The notes beneath the pieces were generated by a model that saw only the letters and a list, made by a program, of their open reading frames with translations, made no database searches and was not told where the DNA came from. From the NCBI GenBank assembly GCA_947044405.1, contig CAMRHE010000028.1, forward strand, positions 6,677,001 through 6,741,000: 64,000 bases of DNA. The letters run 5' to 3'. Of the stretch, positions 45,530-56,761 are shown in pieces. Numbering within the stretch: the stretch's first letter is position 1; each line of letters opens with the position of its first letter. The stretch comes from Leptodactylus fallax. Lineage: Eukaryota > Chordata > Amphibia > Anura > Leptodactylidae. A program made the position numbers and the translations under genes.

Positions 45530-45774
45530 CTTAGGCTAAGGCCTCACGTAGCGAGCCACAGCCAAAAAGCGCTGCAGGAAAACCTTGGCGGAAACGCATC
45601 GTGGTTTTTCGGGCACCAACTGTCACAGAAAGTCTTTTCGCTTCAATTATACCTATACAGAAAACCGCCATGATGCAATTTACAAAAGTGCAACGGTTTT
45701 TGAAATCGCAGCATTTCCGCTGCGTTTATTTTTCTGCAATATGTGGATGGCAATACATGGGGCCCCGGCCTTAT
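45530..45774. mobile_element. CCCCACGTAGCG-family MITE, copy 5
   Basis: Starts TTAGGCTAAGGCCTCACGTA and ends GGGGCCCCGGCCTTA, giving a clear inverted terminal pair. Internal modules are shortened compared with copy 2. Confidence 0.75.
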
Positions 45775-47124
45775 TGGTACTCAGAGATACCCAATATATT
45801 TTTTTATTTTTTGTTTATATTTATTTTTTAAATGGGGAAATATAATATATATTTCTTTTTTTTTTTTTTCTTTTTTTTTTTTTACTTGTTATTATAGATT
45901 TATTTAGTAAACTTTTTTTTCTAACTTTATTCACTTCACCTTTTTTGTTTTTGTTTTTTTTTTGGTCTTGAACCCCGAATAGCTTCAATCTCTGTACAAA
46001 ATACTGCAATACTTCTGTCAATGCTGCCATATATATATAAGGGCAAGGCAGGTAGGCGGCCATTGATTGGCCTCCAGGCTGCCATGGCAACCCTGCAGAT
46101 CGGGGGGCAAGGGGGTGCAAGAAGGGGAACTTCCACATGTACTGTTGATCATGGCGTCTGAGGGGCAAAATCTGTCGAAGTCTGAGTATTTTATAACTGC
46201 AAGGCTGTGCCACTGAAACCAGGATTGTTGTGAGGTAAAGATATGAGGTATCAGTTTGGCATCCAATAGGGAATGGGCGTTTGCCACCAGCAGTCGAAAA
46301 CTCCCATCACATCCCTTATGAGAAGTGGCCCAGAGACCGTATTGAAGGACTGTGCCAGAGAGACAGTCCATCATGATACACCCGCAAGACCGAGAGTAGA
46401 GATGGAGAGCGGCCAGGAATCTTCCTCAAAATCAGCTCCAAATTCTTCTGTGTGAACTTACCCTAAAGCCATGTTCATATATTGTGTGTATACAGTGGAC
46501 TAAGACGACTACAGACTCTGTTTCATTATTTCTGGGCAGCCCCATACCATTCCAGTTCATTGCACATGCTCAGTAGATTTTGATGTATATGGTGATTTGG
46601 ATCCACATAAGGTCACCAGGACATTGTTCTCATTAGAATCTCCCAGAACACTATAGGAGTCTGGAATCCTGAAGGTCTCCCTTTTTATAAGGAGTCTCCC
46701 TGAAGTACCAGGATGTTTGGGAGCCATGGTTCTAAATCGATAGAGGAGAAGGAGGGGGTTCCTTTTTGGGATTTATCTTATTTAGTGATAAAGGCAGGAT
46801 TTGGGAAGAAACAACACTAAAGACAAGGCCAAATTCTGCCCTACAATCATTGGACTTTCTGGATCACCCCAGTAACACTACAAAGTGTCAAGATGGAGCT
46901 GTCTCTTTATATTACTATGAACCTTCATCCCTTGAGTTCACACTAGAAATTAAATCCTACATTCAGCCATTATAAAGCAACTTTGCAGTCTGTAGTCCGT
47001 CACCATAGAGACACTTAGGTCTGCATTGGAGCTGTATACTCGAAGTGGTTAGATAATTTTAATGGAGGCTGTATGAAAAGTTTCTACTCTTGTTATTTCA
47101 GGTGCATGGGAAGAGTAAGACGGT
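45775..47124. other. Unassigned non-coding DNA
   Basis: T-rich tract 45780-45965. Between 46020 and 46480 the sequence is more GC-rich, with frames on the minus strand (for example 130 codons at 45821-46213) that show no domain. No gene accepted. Confidence 0.4.
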
Positions 47125-47560
47125 GGATTCAAAGCAGTCCGTATCCCAATATATTAACAGTGTTCAATATCCCGCCTCGCCAATGAACTCGTTACGACTT
47201 TTTTATCCAAATGGTAATCAATGAAGACGTAATTAATAAAGCTGTTAATAAACATCCCATTATGCGGCAACAAATTACCCAAGCATAATGTTATGCAACA
47301 AATTACAGTTCACAATTATAGAAAATGACCCGCTTACTTACATATTGCATAGGGCTAACTAGATTCTCGTTTTTTCACTCTTCTTTCCTAATTAATTCGC
47401 TAATTAATTTAATGATCACTTTCTGCATAATTTGAAATTTAGAAATGTCACGGTGTCAGATTTTACCATTCCTTTTTACATGCTGTCTGTTTCTACAAGA
47501 TACATATTAACAAAACATGACCTCTATGCAAATCATAAGGACCCGCTGCTTTTTTAATTT
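47125..47560. promoter_or_regulatory. Candidate conserved non-coding element, homeodomain-rich
   Basis: Dense in TAAT/ATTA words: GGTAATCAATGAAGACGTAA, TTAATAAAGCTGTTAATAAA, CCTAATTAATTCGCTAATTA, TTTAATGATCAC. It also has an octamer-like ATGCAAATCATAAGG near 47527 and repeated CAACAAATTAC. Repeat-free and non-coding. This is the texture of vertebrate enhancers bound by homeodomain and POU proteins. Inference only. Confidence 0.35.
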
Positions 47561-49194
47561 GGAGTGCTGATGAGCGTCTTCTGAGGAGGCGATTGTGTGA
47601 TTATTCTCAAGGAATTTGCTGCAGTCACTGATACAATGGGGGAAAGCCGGAAGCTATCGCTAAAGTACGAGCTGTGGACTACTTGGACAATAAGTACGAT
47701 TGGGTTGGGGGTCCAACTTGGTCCTGCTATTGTGGTCCCTTTGTTGTAGTATTTCACATCTTGTAACCTGGCGTCTCCTAGCAGACATATAGGTCAAGTC
47801 ACCTCTACTAGTCATTAGGGCATATTTATCAATCGAAGTCCAACACTTTTCTGTCTACATCTGCGTTTTTCTGTGTATCGATCACTGGTCTGTTTCTGAC
47901 TCAGCATCTGTTTGCTCATCCAGATCACCCTGATACATGTTACTGACTCCTTAGCCTGTACTTACCCACATTTTGCATGACCCTATGGTGCTGTGCACCG
48001 GTGACCCTGGCTAGCTGCCACCTACATCAGGACCACTCCGAGATGAAGTGACTTGGTAGTTTTCCTGCAAAGTAGTAGGGATCCTTGTACAGGTGTTAAA
48101 GGGTTAACACCGGGGAGACTCCTTAGAAAACATCCTCGTGAGTGGCGCAACGTCAATCTAGTTAGGTGGCATCGTGAATCTCCAACCTGTCTGTTACAGG
48201 AGTTCCAGATATTGCTAAGACTCATGAACATGATCTTATTCCAACTTCATAGACAACCTCCATGGGCCCTTCTTTACTGCCATATGGCTCTGATTTTATA
48301 CATTCATATAGCCTGTATGATATTAACCTCTGCTGTGAAAATAGGTCAGAGGTCACTGATGACTCCTAGGCAGGAAGAGGTGTCAATTTTGTAAGGAGAG
48401 ATTACAGAGATAATACAATGTGGGGATTCTGGAGAAATTTAATGTACATAAGACTGTGATTTATTTGGTAGAGAGAGATAGGAGACCGGAGTCTGTCTGT
48501 CTGTCACTGACCAGCCGGCAGCACAGACTTTGTATGTCATTGTCATGATGTGCAAGTGTTACACTAGCGTCTGCCTTTCCATTGATCTGGTCTGTCAGAG
48601 GATCATAATACCACATAGGTGGATCACTACAACAGCAGTCACATACAGACCCCACTAACTAATGGGATCCATTAATTTGCAGGAGTTTTTCATCTGGCAA
48701 TTTTTGACTTGTACTGCAATGGAGTCTCCAAACAGAGATGTGAGCATAACAAGCGCAACGAAAAAAAAAAAAAAAGCCCCCAAAAAGGCACAATTTACTA
48801 CAAATAAAGGCACAAGTTGCTAAATAAATGTGCCTAAAATTATCTATTCACGGCTGTCATGAAAATTGACATGCTCTATCTTTGTCCATTTTTACTGACC
48901 CAATAGAAATCAATGGATCCATTTTTAAGAGACATAAAATGGATTGATGTCCATTAAAAACGGATCAGAGGGTTGCATAAAAAAAAAAAGAAAACAAGAA
49001 AAAACCACAATGAAAGATATGTGGTCTTTTTTTCATGGACAGTTAAAAAAAATAAATAAATAATATGCAAAACAGATAACACTCGGCATCAAAATTGTAA
49101 CAATGTTTTTAATGGATGTTCAATCCAAAAACATCGTCGTCGTGTGAATAAAGCCTTACCCATAGCCATATCTGTTGCTGTCAGTTTGACACTT
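47561..49194. other. Unassigned DNA with decayed MITE text
   Basis: From about 48660 the text is repeat-like (GGAGTCTCCAAACAGAGATG, TCATGAAAATTGACATGC, ATCAATGGATCCATTTTTAA, then GTGTGAATAAAGCCTTA). No gene. A 113-codon frame at 48053-48394 has no recognisable domain. Confidence 0.4.
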
Positions 49195-49830
49195 AATGGG
49201 GGTGATTTATCATCTGCCCTTTTTTGGCCATACTTTTCGCAGGTGTGCCTTTTTTATACTAGTTTTACTGTGATGCTTATTTATGATGTCGGCGCACCTG
49301 TTGTGCACATGTTACGCTGGGTTCACACCTGCGCCTGGTATTCGTCTGCTTGCAAACGTTTTTAAGAGAAAAACACTTTGGTACAAAAAGGATTCCAAAC
49401 AGTTACACAGCAGATACCCGAAGCTGATGTTTTACTCAATGGGTGTCTGGTAATGCTCCAAATGCAGACCAGAGAATGTTTTTGCCACCCATTGAAATCA
49501 ATGGGTTTTAAAACGAACAGTTTGAAATCAGTTTTTGAGGATTTTGAAATGTTTCAAAAACTGATTTTGTGCGGAGAGGTTAACGCAGACGTGAACCCAG
49601 CCTTAGTTAGTTTAGATGCCCCTTTTTTGGCCATGTGCACTTTACCCCTTTTTTGTTCAAAAAGGCGCATTTGTTAAAAAATTACGCAATTGCCCCTTTT
49701 TAATGCTTTCTAACCTGACGGGCTCTTTTACGCTGCTCATGGACTGGAGGGCATGTCTGCCTTTTTTGTCCTTTTTAAAAAGGCACAAGTCATAAATACA
49801 GCCCTGCGCCTATTTCTTTCTGGTAAACAT
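49195..49830. mobile_element. MITE (TTTATCATCTGCCC type) split by a GGGTTCACACC MITE
   Basis: The outer halves are 49195-49313 (GGGTGATTTATCATCTGCCC ... GGCGCACCTGTTGTGCACAT) and 49606-49830 (GTTTAGATGCCCC, TGTGCACTTTACCCC, ending AAAGGCACAAGTCATAAATA). They are complementary in layout to the copy at 52740-53170. The inner element is listed separately. Confidence 0.55.
49314..49605. mobile_element. Inner palindromic MITE with GCTGGGTTCACACCTGCG ends
   Basis: The left end CGCTGGGTTCACACCTGCGC and right end GCAGACGTGAACCCAGCCTTA are inverted copies. Inside, AATGGGTGTCTGG / CCACCCATTGAAATCAATGG words pair. Its insertion point is flanked by GTTA on both sides, giving a possible short target duplication; the exact limits are ambiguous by a few bases. 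Confidence 0.65.
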
Positions 49831-50137
49831 TCAAGCATTTTAAAAAAGAAAAAAAAAAAAAATTGGCTAAAAAGAGAGAGGAATGGTAAAGGAAAAAAAT
49901 ATTAAAATAAAAAAATGTGTATATATGTATACACGTGCATTTCAAAAGACAATGAGGGGCATTTATCAAGCCTCTTGCACCTATTTTCTTCTAATTCTGC
50001 CCTTTTTTGTTTCACGCTGTGTGGGCAGGATATGTCATGTGTTTGTGACTATTTTGAAAGTTTTTACACAAAGCTTGTCACTTTGTCTTTTTTGTCAGGG
50101 ACAGTGGGCGTGCTTTATATGAACAATTTATATAAAC
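49831..50137. repeat. Partial copy of the TTTATCAAG MITE
   Basis: GGGGCATTTATCAAGCCTCT, TTGTTTCACGCTGTGTGGGC and TTTTGTCAGGGACAGTGGGC resemble 56290-56420. Confidence 0.4.
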
Positions 50138-50415
50138 GCCACGAAAAAAAAAATGCAGTGTTTCTAGCAAATCCCATCCACATCTCACGGAAAAATATGC
50201 GCAGTGGACACGCTGCGATTTCCAAAACCTTTGCAGCATGTTATACCTACGGTAACACCGGCGGTTTCCCTATAGGTATAATGGAGCAGAAAGTCCGCAA
50301 AGGAAACCTCTGTGGACTTTCTGTGAAAAGCGCTGCGGGAAAAAACGCAGTGTGTTTCCATCGTGTTTTTTTCCCATATTGCTTTCTTGCTGCAGCCTGC
50401 TACATGGAGCGTTCG
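50138..50415. mobile_element. CCCCACGTAGCG-family MITE, copy 6
   Basis: Internal modules GCAAATCCCATCCACATCTC, GACACGCTGCGATTTCCAAA, TATACCTACGGTAACACCGG and AAGTCCGCAAAGGAAACCTC are present. Ends are degraded (CTGCAGCCTGCTACATGGAG). Confidence 0.68.
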
Positions 50416-50787
50416 CCAAAACAAAAAAAAAAAAAAAAAAAAATCAAAGAAAGAAGCAACTGCACTCCAGTACTTGGGTTGTGTGAAAAACCCAACATAT
50501 CAGACAGCATTGGAATCATAAGTTCCATTAAGTGAATTTTGCAAAAATCTAAGACACAATTGCACATTTTTAGTAAATAAGGCACACAAAAAAAATAACA
50601 AATTATAAACATACCCCACTGTGTTTTTTTTTCCTCACACACAGCTACACGGACATCCAAGGTTCAGATGGTCTCCATCAACTGGAATGCATACAATCCA
50701 AAAGCAGGAACAGGTGTTACAAGGATCTTAAAAGTTAACTCCTTCATTTCCACTAGTCTAAAACATATAAGACAATGTAATAAGTGA

Positions 50788-50819
<32 letters not shown>

Positions 50820-51234
50820 GTCCTTTAATAGTCCCACTCAGTGTGTGAACATGCACCAATAAAATTAATAGACGGGCATCATATTGGAATTAACTCTTCC
50901 ATTTCTGCCAACCTAAAAAAAAAAAATTTGTTGTGACAATGGACAATACAATTATAGGTCAGCGTGAACATGCACCAATAAAGCTAATGGACTGACGTCA
51001 TTTCTGAGGCTACATTCACATGAGTGAGCTGCAAAACGGCTTTGAAAAATGTCCATTTTTCATGGACGTCTTGCACTCAAGGGAGAACTGTTTTCACAGA
51101 TCCCCCATACTTTTGAGTGTATAAACGTAAGGGGTCTGTGAAAACAGTCAAAATAAGAACATGATCTATATTTTGATGGTCCATTGCAATGGACCATCAA
51201 AACCAATTGTTCCTTTTTAATGCAGTCTAACCCA
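50416..51234. other. Unassigned DNA with repeat relics
   Basis: A-run at about 50420-50443. The phrases GAACATGCACCAATAAA(A/G) occur twice (50848, 50966), probably a decayed duplicated element. 51000-51230 holds a foldback (GTGAAAACAGT / ACTGTTTTCAC; GATGGTCCATTGCAATGGAC). Confidence 0.4.
50790..50819. repeat. (AAT)n microsatellite
   Basis: About ten AAT units. Confidence 0.93.
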
Positions 51235-51557
51235 ATCCACACATTGCAGAAAAATATTTGCAGCGGAAATACGGCAATTTCAAAAAACGTTGTGTTTTTG
51301 TAAATTGCAGCATGTCAACATTGGCGTTTTCCGTATACGTATAATAGGAGCAGAAAGTCCGCAGAGGAAAACTATAGGGAAACCGCTGGCATTTCCGTAG
51401 TTATAATTGACATGCTGCAATTTCCAAAAGTGCAACGGTGTGTATTTTACGGCAAAGTGGGGATGGGATTTGCTAGAATCCCATCCACTTTGCTGTTACT
51501 GTAAAACACTGTGTTTTTTTTCCGCTGCGTTTCTGCCAAGTGGAGCCCCGGCCTTAA
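51235..51557. mobile_element. CCCCACGTAGCG-family MITE, copy 7
   Basis: Starts inside the family at CCAATCCACACATTGCAGAA and ends GTGGAGCCCCGGCCTTAA. It includes the near-palindrome GGGATTTGCTAGAATCCCATC. Confidence 0.72.
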
Positions 51558-52739
51558 AAAGATCTCCATTTAGGACATGCCCCTTTTCTTGACAAAAAGC
51601 AAAAGGGCAGCATAATATCTGGAAAAAAAAGGTGCAAATGCTTCATAAATGAAGCACAGGGAGAAAAAGACCACAAAAAGGCGCAATTTACAACAAAGAA
51701 GGGGCAAGTAGCTTAATAAATGGGCCTCATTGACTTTAAATGTACGTCACATGGCCATTAATCACTGTCAAGTGAATGTAGTCTAAGACCGGGGCCTCAC
51801 GTTACGAAAATGCAGCGTTTTGGCCGTGACGGTACAGTCTTTGCAAAGTTTTTGAAAATGGCAGCTTGGCGTATGTGCTCTGAAAAACATTCCCGATTGC
51901 ATAATCATCAAAATCGGTTTCTGACATCTGCATTAATTTGCTACCAAATAAAAAGACGCAATTTCAGAGCAGTACTATACTATGCAGTCAGAATGTGCCC
52001 CGACAGACCGTGTGTGACGGCTTTGTTGCTCATATTAGATCTAGGCTCATCGAGTCTTATATGGACAGGTAAAGTAGTCCGTCTGACGTATTGCAATTAT
52101 GTGAATGTTCTTGTAGGTCGGTCTGACTACATTGGTGCGTGTTCACACTGAATAACACATATATTGTCTATGTTCACTTGTGACATTGTCTTATATGTTT
52201 TATACTAGTGGAAATGAAGGAGTTAATTTTTAAGATCCTTGTGACACCTGTTCCTGCATCTTGTGAATGGTAGTTGAAGGAGACTATTTAAACCCTGGAT
52301 GTTCATGTATGTAAGTGCCTGAGAAAACATGTTAGGATAAAGCATAAGCATTTTTTGGCATCAAATTTATTATTATTTTTTTTAATATAAGTAGGTGCAA
52401 TTGCGGAAGACTTTTTGTGCAAAATTGACCTGATAGAACTTGTTTCCAATGTTGCCAGATATGTTGTTTTTTTTTTACACAACCTGTGTACTGCAGTGCA
52501 GTAAATCTGTACCAGCTGTGAGATATTGAACAGGATTACTGGTGTAAATTACAATAAATCTGGTGGGGGGCACGCCCTTGCCAGGCCCTCTTTAGGGAAA
52601 GCGGCGAGGACAGCACACCAAAGAGAAATTTTGTGCGAAAAATGTACGACTTTTTATGCTTTGTACACAAAAAACTGGTATACAAGACATAATAAAACTG
52701 CCCCAATGTGTTCTATAATGTGTACTGTAGACAGGTATA
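51558..52739. other. Unassigned DNA with repeat relics
   Basis: 51570-51735 is a partial AAAAGGCGCAATTTACAACA-type MITE. 51783-51825 starts like the CCCCACGTAGCG family (GACCGGGGCCTCACGTTACG) but then departs. The rest is unassigned; no gene. Confidence 0.4.
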
Positions 52740-53170
52740 GGGGCACATTTATTAAGCTACTTGTGCCTTTTTTGGTGTAAATTGCTCCTAATTTTTTTTT
52801 TTTTGCACTGCACTTTATTTATTTTGACTCATTTGCGCCTTTGTTGCCAGATGTTATGCTGCCCTTGGCAATTTTGGCATGCTGGGGAAAGGGACTGTAT
52901 TTATAAATTGTGCCTTAAAAAAACAAAAAGGTGCATATTCACTCCAGTTCAGGGGTAGGGTAAAAACGCAGAGAAAAAAAGCGCCTTTAAAAAAAAAAAA
53001 AAAAGGCGCAAAGTGCACATAGACAAAAAGGGTGCACCTAAAATAACACATGTGAACAACAAGGAGGTGCGCCTACATCTTAAATAGACACCACAGTAAA
53101 CTAGCCTAAAAAAAGGCGCAGTTGCAAAAAAAAACTGCAAAAAAAAGGGCGATGATAAATAACTCTGGTA
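52740..53170. mobile_element. Foldback MITE (GGGCACATTTATTAAG type)
   Basis: It begins GGGGCACATTTATTAAGCTA with TGTGCCTTTTTTGGTGTAAA and ends AAAAAAGGGCGATGATAAAT; the two sides are approximate complements. GTGCACATAGACAAAAAGGG and GGAGGTGCGCCTACATC occur inside. It is the uninterrupted relative of 49195-49830. Confidence 0.55.
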
Positions 53171-53179
53171 GCATGCAAA

Positions 53180-53650
53180 CTGCATGGGTCTAAGGATAAA
53201 TAACCTGTAAGCCGGGAATATGACATTCACGCCTAGAGACATATTTTACATGTGAGGAATTGCAGAATCCCGCTGTTTGTTTAGATAACAGCATCAGGCG
53301 TCACGTTCAGCCATCACATCTCACGCTGCTGATAAATGATATCACATATGGCATAAAAACCAAAAGCAAGACACCTGCCTGAAATCAATTACAGCAAGAG
53401 AGCCGCAGGCCGGGAGTGAACTGCGGAGAAGTGAGCGCAGCCGTCAGACGTGTTGCCGGCAGGGCTCATACCTTTGCATAGAGCAGCAGTAGGTACAACT
53501 TGTGGCCTTTGCTCTGCAGTAAAACCTTAATCCAGAGTAAACAAACCAGTTTTCTACTAGAGGTGCGAATATGAGGCCGCCAAGTCAGACGCTGCACTCA
53601 CAGCGCACGTCCATGGCCAGTTATTTCTCTGCAGGATATCGGGAACCTTC
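53180..53650. promoter_or_regulatory. Possible conserved non-coding element
   Basis: Repeat-free, balanced composition, with TTGTTTAGATAACAGCATCA, TGATAAATGATATCACATAT and CTGAAATCAATTACAGC. Enhancer-like texture, weak evidence. Confidence 0.22.
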
Positions 53651-53713
53651 TGTATATTGTTACAGGTACATTGTTATACTTTACTACATGGTAAAATGGG
53701 GATTCCCATTGTA

Positions 53714-54392
53714 CGAGGGGTCTTCAAAAAGTTTCCGCACTTTTATTTAAGTTCATTTATTAACAAATTACATTTCTTATCTTCATCACCTTCATTTGCG
53801 ATGCAGATTTGTCACATCTTGCTCACACACGACCGATTATTACTCCTCCCGCCCTCACTAGTTCCAAAGAAAATATAAAAGTGCAGAAACTTTTTGCAGT
53901 CAAAAATGATCCCCACCCCAATTACATTAAGACTAAGGCTCCACGTAGCGGGCCACAGCAAAAAAGCATTGCGGGGAAAACCGCAGCAGAAGCACATCAC
54001 AGCTTTTCACAGGTTTCCTCTGCGGACTTTCTGCTTCCATTATACCTATAGGGAAACCGCTGACATTTCCATAGGTATAATTGACATGCTGCGATTTCCA
54101 AAAACGCGGGTCAACTTTGAGGAAGGAGCCGGACACCAGTCCACGACTGATGACAACACTGAGCGTGCGCATGAACCGATTCTGTTGGATAGATGAGTGA
54201 GCCCTGTGAGGATGAAGAGGTGTAGATGTTGGTGCATTCGTGGCTCACAGCTCAGTCTAAAAAAAATTTTAATGAGGGAATACAAAAGATTGTTGACAGA
54301 TGGACAAAGTGTATTGAAACAGAAAATTATGTAAAAAAACAATGTATAAATTCTACAGTCAGAGTGCGGATATATTACTGACTCACCCTAGT
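53714..54392 (+). mobile_element. Mariner element relic
   Basis: The left end CGAGGGGTCTTCAAAAAGTT follows TA at 53712-53713 and is a mariner-type terminus. The right side keeps the transposase C-terminus on the plus strand at 54211-54351: DEEV, one stop, then MLVHSWLTAQSKKNFNEGIQ and RWTKCIETENYVKK, which fits the end of a mariner (DD34D) transposase. The far end (GTGCGGATATATTAC ... CTAGTA) is a decayed inverted terminus. Catalytic domains are missing, and a CCCCACGTAGCG MITE lies inside. A second terminus-like AAAAGTGCAGAAACTTTTTG at about 53878 could mean that two partial copies are fused. Confidence 0.75.
53936..54110. mobile_element. CCCCACGTAGCG-family MITE, copy 8, inside the mariner relic
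   Basis: Starts TAAGGCTCCACGTAGCGGGC, continues with CCTCTGCGGACTTTCTGC, TTATACCTATAGGGAAACCG and TTGACATGCTGCGATTTCC, then stops at AAAACGCGGG. Confidence 0.68.
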
Positions 54393-54809
54393 AGTAACAT
54401 TTCACATGCCCTAGGACCACTACAGATCTCATTGATAGTATTTTATGACTACCCTTGACTTCAATGGATAAGGGGGTGACCCAAAAAAAATGGATTGGGA
54501 CTGTCTCAAGAAGGCAAACACTGTCCATGACCTATGGGGGTGTTAGGACGTGAGAGATCCCTCTTCCTTCCTAATACATGGACGCCTCAAAGGCCCGGGC
54601 ATACATCTGACTACCCGCAACTTTCTCCTGCTTGCCGGGGGTTTGTTGAAGGGTTGTTGTATCTTTTCTATAGTACAGAATATTTACCCATTAAGGGCTC
54701 CGCATAGGCCAAACTAACAGAATCTTCCTATAACTGTCAATAAAAGAGCCTATGGCTATTGTTATTGATGTATAGAGAGAACATTTCTCCAATAACACAT
54801 GTCATTCAC
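54393..54809. other. Unassigned non-coding DNA
   Basis: No recognisable feature. Confidence 0.5.
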
Positions 54810-55290
54810 ATAAAGGGGACCTCCAGTTCTAAAACAACTTGTCATAAATGAATAGTGCAGGTGAATATAAGAAACTTTGTAATATATCTTATAATCTGTT
54901 TCCTTCTCCACTTATTCGGTTGCTCTCCTCCTCCTACTTATCTTCACTCAGACAATTTATTTATATAGAGTCTGTCTCTGCAATTGCCTCACACACAGAA
55001 GTCTACGGAAAGGGAAGGGAGAAGGAGGCTTTTCATTGATTTATTTCCTAATTCTGTGCAGTGGTGGAGTCTTATCTACAAACATAGAGGTGTCAGAAGA
55101 GCAGCAGAGTGTGTCGTGTCCAGGTGCCTCCCCCATAGACTTCTATGTAAAAAGTAAAGTGGAGAAGGAAACTGATTTCTTTAATAAGATATATGACAAT
55201 GTTTCTTATATTCACCTGTACTATTCATTTATAGAATGTATTATATTATATATATATTGTATATTATGTTATAATTGGAGGCCACTTTAA
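54810..55290. mobile_element. T2-like palindromic MITE (481 bp)
   Basis: ATAAAGGGGACCTCCAGTTC at the left and GGAGGCCACTTTAA at the right (TTAA 55287-55290) are inverted ends; one base of the left TTAA is changed. Long sub-terminal arms match (ATGAATAGTGCAGGTGAATA against TATTCACCTGTACTATTCAT). Relatives: 26205-26670, 32245-32665 and 12930-13010. Confidence 0.8.
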
Positions 55291-56461
55291 TGCTTCTACT
55301 GCACTGAATAACAGGCCCATACTTACTGATACTTAGACCATGTAAACTTAGACATGGGGTCTGAACAAGCACCAGTGGCTGATGCTGGATGATGAATCTG
55401 GGGCACTTCAGATTGTGTAGTCTAAGTTCCTACCAGGTATTAGTTGGTTTACTGTAGGACAGAATTTTTAAAATTTTTTTTTGGTGCATCTAGCCACACC
55501 CCTTTCATGCAAAACCACGCCCCCTTTTCAGTGCAGGCTCATGTCTCTTTTGAACAGGTTGGAAAGATTTGGTTGAAAAAGTAGATGCACCAAAAATGTG
55601 CTGAAATGCACTAGTTTGCTCCAAATTATGACGCATTTCACACCAAAGTTGACAATAGGTGTGGTCTTTTATTACATATAAGCATAATGTTTTACATTCA
55701 AATACACTCAGTATACCCTACCATCCATAATAGTAGCTAGTAGTATAAATACTGTAGGTCTGCAGGATACACAACGTGGCAGATATGGGCTGCGGCATTT
55801 CCGCTAATAGCACTAGATTAAGGCTTTCTGGCAATGTTACCCTCACCGATTTGCACTATGGTCTTAGTAAACTAATAAATCACCTTAATTGTATTTAGAT
55901 TCTTCCTCCAGCCCAGCCTCTGCCTCCTGAGCAAACACAGGTAAGATCATTAACCCAGGGAGATAAAAGCCACATCCACACTAATATCAATGCTCACAGT
56001 CAGGTCAGCTAAGAAGTGTTCACTCAAGGGCACTGAATATACAGGAGCAAAGTAATATGTGACAAGAAAGTCATTCCAAAAAGTTATCAGAGCAAGAACA
56101 TGATAAAACATAAGTGAAAACACAAACAGAACACCAGACACATATATAGAAATACGCGGGGAACAGGTATGGTCGTGGGTACTCCTATCTCCCCATTGAC
56201 AACATAGGCACACTCAGCCTAACCAATCATGCATGTGTATGGGGACTTTGTTAGGAATAGCTGTAGACTGACTGCTATTGAGATTTTATGGTCAACTGCT
56301 CCTGCTCCATGTGCACAAGATTTATCGTCTGTTTTTGTGCCTGTTTTGAAGGCCTTTACGCCAGGCTCATCGCTCGATTTTTTTTGTCGGGTACAGTAGG
56401 CATGATTTACACAAGATTTATTATATACCTTCCCCCTTTTTAATAAACTAGTTGCATAGAT
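55291..56461. other. Unassigned DNA with repeat relics
   Basis: 55490-55640 and 56290-56450 hold decayed TTTATC/ATGACGC-type MITE text. Two minus-strand frames (55950-56213, 56219-56494) lack domains and were not accepted. Confidence 0.4.
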
Positions 56462-56655
56462 AAAATTGCAAGCTTTTGTGAGCGAGACCCTCACTCCTAT
56501 TGTGTCCTTCTATCTCCTAATAAATTGCAAGCTCTTGTGAGCAAGACCTTCACTCCTATTGTTTGCTATGCTAATTATTGTCACATTGCTGTGTGTAATA
56601 TTGTCTGTTCATGTCCCCTCTGATTTGTAAAGTGTTGCGGAATATGTCGTCATCG
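56462..56655 (+). mobile_element. Probable L2-type retroposon or SINE 3' tail
   Basis: AAATTGCAAGCTCTTGTGAG, CCTCACTCCTATTG, TGTCCCCTCTGATTTGTAAA and GTGTTGCGGAATATGTCG match in order the familiar 3' tail shared by L2-clade LINEs and dependent SINEs of amphibians and fish. The opening phrase occurs twice (56465 and 56524), so two tails may be joined. The body is absent. Confidence 0.55.
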
Positions 56656-56761
56656 TCTCACCAAACCACAACTCCAACTCCAACTCCAACCCCTCTATTT
56701 TTCGCCTTCATTAATGTTAAACAGAAGAAGAAAGGATCCTCTAAATCTGAAAAAACTAGGC

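Noticed and set aside
45821..46213. 130-codon minus-strand frame
   Set aside because: It ends in a run of lysines coded by poly-T on the plus strand and has no recognisable domain.
49915..50535. 206-codon plus-strand frame
   Set aside because: It runs through two MITEs and a poly-A tract (coding a lysine run). No domain; best explained as chance.
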